This document shows positions 4,708 to 9,016 of a DNA stretch of 9,016 nucleotides, in pieces. Position numbers and translations under genes: made by a program. The notes under the pieces were generated by a model. That model made no database searches. It was given only the letters and a program-made list of their open reading frames with translations, and was not told where the DNA came from. The DNA is from an uncultured Erysipelotrichaceae bacterium. Its GTDB lineage: Bacteria > Bacillota_I > Bacilli_A > Erysipelotrichales > Erysipelotrichaceae. Numbering within the stretch: the first letter of the stretch is position 1; each line of letters opens with the position of its first letter. Location of the stretch: positions 1 to 9,016 of the forward strand of contig CALEMD010000010.1 in the NCBI GenBank assembly GCA_937902945.1. The letters are read 5' to 3'.

Positions 4708-6486
4708 AAAACTATGATAAAACTAGAACCTAAGGATTTCAAAAATCTACTGAAGGCAGCTGCAGGAGAAATACCTGCTGATCTGCTTCTGAAAAACGGC
4801 CGTATTATCAATGTGTTTACTGGTGAGATATTGCCTGGAAACATCTATATTTCACAGGGATTCATCGTCCATGTGGAATATGATCAAATTGACAGATATG
4901 ATGCAGCTGATCATATAGTTGATCTTGAAGGACAGTATGTTTCACCTGGTTTCATTGATTCTCATATGCATATTGAAAGTTCAATGCTGACACCCCGTCA
5001 TTTTGCCGAAGCGGTTATTCCTCATGGAACAACAAACATTGTTACTGATCCTCATGAAATCGGCAATGTTCTTGGCATAGAAGGCGTGCGCTATATGCAT
5101 GAAAGTTCAGCAGATCTGCCAATGCGTCAGCTGATTGATATACCAAGCTGTGTTCCGTCTCTGCCTGGAAAAGAATTTACAGGTGCCGATTTTACTTCAT
5201 CAGAGATTCTGCAGCTTGCTTCGCTTGACAGAGTTATTGGACTCGCTGAAGTAATGGACTTTCTAGCTGTTATACATGGTGACAGCCGAATGATGAAAAT
5301 TCTCGATGTCGCCCGCAGCAAGAATCTCTATCTGCAGGGACATGCTCCTGCAGTCAGCGGAAGAATGCTCAGTGCATATCTTTGCGGCGGCCCATGCACC
5401 GATCATGAATCAAGCAATTCAGCAGAAGCATATGAGAAATACAGAGCTGGCATGTATATAGATATGCGTGAATCAAGTATCACAAAGAATGTAAATGAGA
5501 TTTGGAAAGGTCTTAAATCCAGCAGATATTTTGATACATTATGCCTTTGCACAGATGATAGAGAGTCTGAAGATTTACTGCGTGATGGTCATATAAATGC
5601 TGTTATTCGCACTGCAGTCGAAGCAGGGATGAATCCTGTAGATGCAATTAAGTCTTCTACAATTAATACCGCAAGAGAAATACATATGGAGCATCTAGGT
5701 GCGATTGCACCAGGCTATACTGCTGATATCTGCGTGCTGCCTGATCTGAAATCCTTTGAGCCATCACAGGTATATTACGGAGGTACAAAGGTGGCTGAAC
5801 ATGGGGTCTTATCTGTTGATATTCCACATAAAGAATATCCATTGGAAAAATTAAACACTATGAATTTCAAAGAGCTTAAGGAGAATGACTTTGTCCTTAA
5901 CGCACCTATTGAAAAAGGGAATATTAAAGTCAATATTATCAGTATGAATGATCATAGTTCTGCGGTTTCGCAATTGAAAACAATAGAATTGCCTGTAGAA
6001 AACGGGCACATTGTGCTGAATAATCCAGAATTGAAATTTATAGCAGTAGTCAATCGTTTCGGAATGGATCACATTGCAATTGCTGTTGTAGAAAATTCAG
6101 GATTGATGAAAGGCTGTATAGCATCTACTGTATCCCATGATTCGCACAATCTTACAATTGTTTATGATACACCAGAAGATGCCTTGAAAGCAGCATCAGC
6201 ACTGAAAGAATGCAAAGGAGGTCTGGCGGCGGTTGAAAAGGGTAAAATCCTATCTGTACTGCCTCTGCCAATTGCTGGGCTTCTTTCAGATAAAGATGCA
6301 GAAACAACTGCGTCTTATGCTGAAAACATGAAAGAAGCAGATCGAAGACTTGGGATGACAGATATTCCTAATCCATTGCTGAGAACTGCAGTATTTGCAC
6401 TGCCAGTTATACCATTTGTAAAAATGACAGATATGGGAATGATTGATGTACTTACAAAGAAGTATATTCCAATATATCCGCGATAA
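4705..6486 (+). CDS. ade: Adenine deaminase
   Basis: Converts adenine to hypoxanthine and ammonia in purine salvage, in the cytoplasm. The 593-residue protein is a full-length metal-dependent amidohydrolase. It has the N-terminal KNGRIINVFTGEI beta domain, the metal-binding HMHIESS motif (87-93) and PHGTTNIVTDPHEIGN (106-121). Glu182 lies in LAEVMDF. His213 (QGHAP), His234 (TDHE) and the CTDD aspartates (284-285) follow. The C-terminal half has the SHDSHN and LPLPIAGL segments usual in bacterial Ade. The start is uncertain. In-frame stops at 4681-4686 exclude longer forms; TTG at 4705 fits the hairpin-bridged ribosome binding site, while ATG at 4714 would give 590 residues with no site nearby. 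A purine riboswitch lies about 470 nt upstream behind a partial terminator, so purine control by read-through is possible. Confidence 0.95.
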   Translation: MKTMIKLEPKDFKNLLKAAAGEIPADLLLKNGRIINVFTGEILPGNIYISQGFIVHVEYDQIDRYDAADHIVDLEGQYVSPGFIDSHMHIESSMLTPRHFAEAVIPHGTTNIVTDPHEIGNVLGIEGVRYMHESSADLPMRQLIDIPSCVPSLPGKEFTGADFTSSEILQLASLDRVIGLAEVMDFLAVIHGDSRMMKILDVARSKNLYLQGHAPAVSGRMLSAYLCGGPCTDHESSNSAEAYEKYRAGMYIDMRESSITKNVNEIWKGLKSSRYFDTLCLCTDDRESEDLLRDGHINAVIRTAVEAGMNPVDAIKSSTINTAREIHMEHLGAIAPGYTADICVLPDLKSFEPSQVYYGGTKVAEHGVLSVDIPHKEYPLEKLNTMNFKELKENDFVLNAPIEKGNIKVNIISMNDHSSAVSQLKTIELPVENGHIVLNNPELKFIAVVNRFGMDHIAIAVVENSGLMKGCIASTVSHDSHNLTIVYDTPEDALKAASALKECKGGLAAVEKGKILSVLPLPIAGLLSDKDAETTASYAENMKEADRRLGMTDIPNPLLRTAVFALPVIPFVKMTDMGMIDVLTKKYIPIYPR

Positions 6487-6495
6487 ATATCTAAG

Positions 6496-6525
6496 ATCAG
6501 CTGTGCACACCGCAGCTGATTTTTT
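6496..6525 (+). terminator. Intrinsic terminator of ade
   Basis: ATCAGCTG (6496-6503) and CAGCTGAT (6513-6520) form an 8-bp perfect stem with a 9-nt loop, followed by a run of T residues to 6525, ten bases after the ade stop codon. Confidence 0.9.
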
Positions 6526-6587
6526 ATGACTGCTGTTCAAAGAAGCTCAAGCCGTCAGGCATAGTCAGTGCAATTTCTAATATTCAT

Positions 6588-6616
6588 TCGAAAGAAATAC
6601 CGATCTGTCATATAAT
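6588..6616 (+). promoter_or_regulatory. Promoter of the rdgB-lit-trmL operon
   Basis: A consensus TATAAT (6611-6616) is preceded at 17 bp by TCGAAA (6588-6593, four of six consensus bases). The usual start point, 7 nt after the -10, falls on the A of the rdgB ATG at 6623, so the mRNA may have no leader. Confidence 0.65.
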
Positions 6617-6622
6617 GCAACT

Positions 6623-7210
6623 ATGAAAATCGAACAGAAAACTATGTTTATTGCCAGCAGCAACGCTGACAAAATACGTGAATTTAAAGAAATACTATTT
6701 GCGCATGGATATACAGTAAAATCATTGCTGGATTATCCAGAATATCTTCAGCCTGAAGAAAACGGAAGCACATTTGAAGAAAATGCTGTTATAAAGGCCC
6801 AGCATTTTTCCAGGTCTTTCAATTGTGAATGTATTGCGGATGATTCAGGACTGGAAATCGAAGCTTTGAACAATGAACCTGGCATATATTCAGCAAGATA
6901 TCTTGGCAGAAATACACCTTATGAAGAAAAGAATCAAATCATTCTAAACAGAATGAAAAATCACAATAACAGAAGATGCTGTTATGTATGTGCCATTGCA
7001 CTATGCAATCCTGAAAAGGAAGCTAAAGTATTTACTGGTATATGTGATGGTCTTATAGCAGAGAATGCTGCTGGAAGCAACGGTTTTGGCTACGATCCGA
7101 TATTCTATTATCCGCCATTAAGAAAAACTATGGCACAGATGTCAGAAGAAGAGAAAAATAAGATTTCTCATAGAGCACTGGCAATCCAGAAAATGAAGGA
7201 GTCCTTTTAA
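6623..7210 (+). CDS. rdgB: dITP/XTP pyrophosphatase (RdgB/HAM1 family)
   Basis: Hydrolyses dITP, XTP and related deaminated purine triphosphates to monophosphates, keeping them out of DNA and RNA. The 195-residue protein carries the family motifs in order: IASSNADKIREFKEIL (10-25, the SxNxxK nucleotide site), PEENGSTFEENAVIKA (44-59), ADDSGLEIEAL (72-82), PGIYSARY (86-93), GSNGFGYDPIF (151-161) and SHRALA (182-187). No ribosome binding site precedes the ATG at 6623, and the TATAAT ends 6 nt before it, so a leaderless start is likely. An internal ATG at codon 8 would also give a plausible protein but has no ribosome binding site either. Its stop overlaps the next start as TAATG, so it is translationally coupled to the Lit gene. 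Removing deaminated purines fits beside ade, which makes hypoxanthine. Confidence 0.95.
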   Translation: MKIEQKTMFIASSNADKIREFKEILFAHGYTVKSLLDYPEYLQPEENGSTFEENAVIKAQHFSRSFNCECIADDSGLEIEALNNEPGIYSARYLGRNTPYEEKNQIILNRMKNHNNRRCCYVCAIALCNPEKEAKVFTGICDGLIAENAAGSNGFGYDPIFYYPPLRKTMAQMSEEEKNKISHRALAIQKMKESF

Positions 7211-7893
7211 TGAAGAGTTATAGAATACTCAGTACAATAGGAATGTTTATGATGATTCTTGCTGTATTGATCAGCATCATTGATTTCATGTGCTTCAGCC
7301 GCTGGTTTTATGTGTATGAGTATTCAAAAAGCAATACTGCTGAAACGATTGGTATGAGTGAAGATGATCTTTATGATACTACCGCAGTTCTGCTTGATTA
7401 TTTGCAGGATAAAAGAGACGATCTTTCTGTTCAGAAAGAAATCAGCGGCAATGTTCGTGAAGTTTTCGACAGTCGAGAAAAAATGCATATGGAAGATGTT
7501 AAAAGCTTATACCAGAACGCATTGACTGTTCGCAATATATGTTTCTTCGGTTCAATAGCAGTATTGACTGCTGTGTTTTTCATGAATCGCGGCAAATCAT
7601 TTAAACTATTCAAACGAGGCTATAGAAATGCATCAATTCTAATGGGAGCTCTGCTTGGGTTTATTGCTATTTGGGCACTGTCTGATTTTGATCAATTCTG
7701 GATTCAGTTTCACTATCTGTTTTTCGATAACGATTTGTTTTTTCTTGATCCAAATACCGAAATACTGATCAATATGGTACCCGACACCTTCTTCTTTGAT
7801 CTTGTTTTCTGTATAATTCTGATATTTGTTTTTATTCTGCTTCTTATTGCATTATTTTTCCTCCGTTATGTAAGGAGGCGTGTTGATGCTTAA
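7210..7893 (+). CDS. lit: Lit-type lipoprotein intramolecular transacylase (DUF1461 family)
   Basis: Integral membrane protein of 227 residues with four predicted spans (about 9-28, 108-125, 142-158 and 195-219) and a large extracytoplasmic region between the first two. The family is named for Lit of low-GC Gram-positives, which moves an acyl chain from the glycerol to the amino group of the lipid-modified cysteine and so gives lyso-form lipoproteins, with altered TLR2 recognition and copper-linked selection. Two histidines are catalytic in Bacillus cereus Lit. Here His93 in REKMHMEDVKSLY and His168 in QFHYLFF are the matching candidates. The LDPNTEILINMVPDTFF segment (179-195) is also family-like. 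It overlaps rdgB by 1 nt and trmL by 8 nt, so it is locked into a three-gene operon. Family assignment is strong; activity is inferred from the retained histidines. Confidence 0.82.
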   Translation: MKSYRILSTIGMFMMILAVLISIIDFMCFSRWFYVYEYSKSNTAETIGMSEDDLYDTTAVLLDYLQDKRDDLSVQKEISGNVREVFDSREKMHMEDVKSLYQNALTVRNICFFGSIAVLTAVFFMNRGKSFKLFKRGYRNASILMGALLGFIAIWALSDFDQFWIQFHYLFFDNDLFFLDPNTEILINMVPDTFFFDLVFCIILIFVFILLLIALFFLRYVRRRVDA

Positions 7894-8404
7894 TATTGTT
7901 CTATACGAGCCCGAAATACCAGCAAATACTGGCAATATAATGCGTACGTGCAGAGCATTCAACTGCCGGCTGCATATCATAGAACCTCTTGGCTTTTATA
8001 TGGATGACAGCCATCTGCGCAGAGCTGGAATGGATTATAGAGAAAATGTTGACTTTACTCTATATCACGATTGGAAAGCATTCAGAGAAAAGAATCAAGG
8101 CTCGTTTTATTATGTAACAAGATATGGGAAGAACAGTCCATCAGATTACCAATATGAAATAGACAAAGAAGTTTATTTAGTATTTGGGAAAGAAAGTACC
8201 GGAATTCCAAAGAAAATACTGAAAAGCAATCTGGATCGATGCATCAGAATACCGATGATTGCAGAAGCAAGATCGCTGAATCTTTCAAATTGTGCTGCTA
8301 TATGCGCTTATACGGTACTTTCACAATGGGGATTTCCTGATCTATCACGTACAGAATATCTGAAAGGAAAAGACTTTCTTGAATTTTATCATGATGGACA
8401 GTAA
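7886..8404 (+). CDS. trmL: tRNA (cytidine/uridine-34) 2'-O-methyltransferase, TrmL
   Basis: SPOUT-class enzyme that methylates the wobble-nucleotide ribose of certain tRNA-Leu isoacceptors with S-adenosylmethionine. The 172-residue chain is the compact TrmL/YibK type without extra domains. Motif 1 is PEIPANTGNIMRTCRAF (9-25), motif 2 LVFGKESTGIP (98-108) and motif 3 IPMIAEARSLNLSN (122-135), which together form the trefoil-knot cofactor site. I chose ATG 7886 because AAGGAGG at 7872-7878 lies 7 nt before it; GTG 7880 and TTG 7883 in the same frame are too close to that site. The start lies inside the end of lit (8-nt overlap). A promoter for the next unit sits in its last codons. Confidence 0.93.
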   Translation: MLNIVLYEPEIPANTGNIMRTCRAFNCRLHIIEPLGFYMDDSHLRRAGMDYRENVDFTLYHDWKAFREKNQGSFYYVTRYGKNSPSDYQYEIDKEVYLVFGKESTGIPKKILKSNLDRCIRIPMIAEARSLNLSNCAAICAYTVLSQWGFPDLSRTEYLKGKDFLEFYHDGQ

Positions 8405-8423
8405 TTCTTTTCTTCCATATAAT
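8395..8423 (+). promoter_or_regulatory. Promoter of the small membrane protein-comK unit
   Basis: TGGACA (8395-8400, five of six) and a consensus TATAAT (8418-8423) are spaced by exactly 17 bp, starting in the last codons of trmL. The predicted start leaves about 20 nt before the ATG at 8449. There is no terminator between trmL and this unit, so the operon may also read through. Confidence 0.65.
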
Positions 8424-8448
8424 ATTAAAGAAAGAAGCGGAACAAAAA

Positions 8449-8646
8449 ATGATTGAATCAATTGGTGATTTTCTTTCAATTTGTACTTCTGCAGTATTCA
8501 GTGTCATTGGATTCTGGATGCTTTTTCGTGTTTCTGCTAAGCATCATGAACAGAATATGAAGAAAATGGAAGCTAAGTACTATCGCTACTATCAGGATGC
8601 TGATGAAGATGAGAGCGATGATAGAAATCAGACATATTTTGAGTAA
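8449..8646 (+). CDS. Small single-span membrane protein, unrecognised
   Basis: I do not recognise the family. The 65-residue product has one hydrophobic stretch at about 8-27 (containing AVFSVIGFWMLF), then a basic segment SAKHHEQNMKKMEAKY, and a very acidic tail (DADEDESDD, about 51-59). This suits an anchored protein with a short cytoplasmic tail, or a small regulatory membrane peptide. The ribosome binding site is weak (AGCGGAAC, about 8 nt before the ATG). It has its own promoter and shares the reading frame of the comK-like gene, separated by one stop codon and 27 nt. Fusion or coupling with comK is not shown. Its place directly before a competence regulator is the only functional hint. 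Confidence 0.65.
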   Translation: MIESIGDFLSICTSAVFSVIGFWMLFRVSAKHHEQNMKKMEAKYYRYYQDADEDESDDRNQTYFE

Positions 8647-8673
8647 ATAGCATTTGGGGAGTTTGAATATTCT

Positions 8674-9016
8674 ATGAACAGGATTGTTTGCATGCGGAAT
8701 GGGAAAAACAAAAATCAGACAGAATGTGTTTTTTCTGACGGCAGAATCATTCAATTTAACCAATCTGCCGAGCATATGCTTGATAGCTGGTGCATGCAGA
8801 ATGGCAGCAATATGAATGGAAGAATAATCAGTTTTCGTCATATTACCGGCTGTCGGCAGAAACCAGGTGTGCTGATCAGTGAAAGAACGCAGATCATATA
8901 CTTTCCAACATTGAGTTCAAAGAATCCTGCATGCACTTGGATTTGCTTTAATGAGGTATTTCGTTTTCATTCGATGAAAGCAGATCAGACGATTATTCAG
9001 TTTGCCAGCGGCATAA
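8674..9016 (+). CDS. comK: ComK-like competence transcription factor, N-terminal part
   Basis: ComK is the master activator of DNA uptake genes in Bacillus, binding AT-rich K-boxes. The frame is open from ATG 8674 to the window end (114 codons), so the C-terminal third is missing. The diagnostic part is IIYFPTLSSKNPACTWICFNEV (residues about 75-95), which parallels QIFLFPTLSSTRPQCGWIS of Bacillus subtilis ComK, recalled from memory. The flanking pattern of beta-rich N terminus, a GR.ISFRHITG turn and KPGVLISE also corresponds. A GGGGAG site lies 12 nt before the ATG, rather far, and no better in-frame start exists after the stop at 8644. It follows the small membrane protein in what looks like one transcript. 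Whether the gene is intact cannot be seen here. Confidence 0.82.
   Translation, partial: MNRIVCMRNGKNKNQTECVFSDGRIIQFNQSAEHMLDSWCMQNGSNMNGRIISFRHITGCRQKPGVLISERTQIIYFPTLSSKNPACTWICFNEVFRFHSMKADQTIIQFASGI

Noticed and set aside
7880..7885. GTG 7880 or TTG 7883 as the trmL start
   Set aside because: They lie only 1 to 4 nt after the AAGGAGG site; ATG 7886 has normal spacing and matches the family N terminus.
8368..8387. K-box-like AAAA-N5-TCTT with a nearby TTTT, suggesting ComK autoregulation
   Set aside because: The match is imperfect, lies inside trmL, and such AT-rich pairs are frequent by chance here.
8476..8841. 121-codon frame on the - strand opposite the small membrane protein and comK
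   Set aside because: It is antisense to supported frames, has no ribosome binding site, and its hydrophobicity reflects the opposite strand's composition.

Overview
The window reads as the chromosome of a low-GC Gram-positive bacterium (Bacillota). It has the rpmI-rplT ribosomal pair, AAGGAG-type ribosome binding sites, a FemAB-type cell-wall aminoacyltransferase, a Lit-type lipoprotein transacylase, a glutamyl-tRNA synthetase lying among tRNA-Glu and tRNA-Gln genes, and the start of a ComK-like competence regulator. A lineage near Erysipelotrichia is a guess. There are no insertion sequences, phage genes or CRISPR arrays, and the genes look vertically inherited.

Region 1 (1-1130, + strand) holds the end of rpmI (L35), rplT (L20), a MarR-like regulator without a clear ribosome binding site, a GNRA-capped hairpin and a tRNA-Glu(CTC), closed by a strong terminator. 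Region 2 (1135-3935, - strand) is a gltX-femX-like operon converging on region 1. Back-to-back terminators separate them. The gltX promoter abuts the divergent promoter of a tRNA-Gln(CTG), so the synthetase gene lies among two of its presumed substrates.

Region 3 (4127-4704, + strand) is the most unusual part. A promoter leads into a purine-riboswitch aptamer with a C at the specificity position and a platform that can mask a strong ribosome binding site. That site serves an unrecognised 66-residue reading frame with its own terminator. Next comes the leader of adenine deaminase (ade), where a 36-nt hairpin separates a purine-rich ribosome binding site from a TTG start. Folding would leave about 7 nt between them. 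Region 4 is ade (4705-6486) with a terminator.

Region 5 (6588-8404, + strand) is a tightly overlapping operon of rdgB (dITP/XTP pyrophosphatase), a Lit-type transacylase and trmL (tRNA wobble 2'-O-methyltransferase). The promoter position predicts a leaderless rdgB mRNA. Region 6 (8395-9016) has a promoter inside the end of trmL, a small single-span membrane protein and the first 114 codons of a comK-like gene that runs off the window.

Recurring themes are purine metabolism (riboswitch, ade, rdgB), tRNA charging and modification (gltX, two tRNAs, trmL, the tRNA-dependent FemAB enzyme) and cell-envelope modification (FemAB, Lit).
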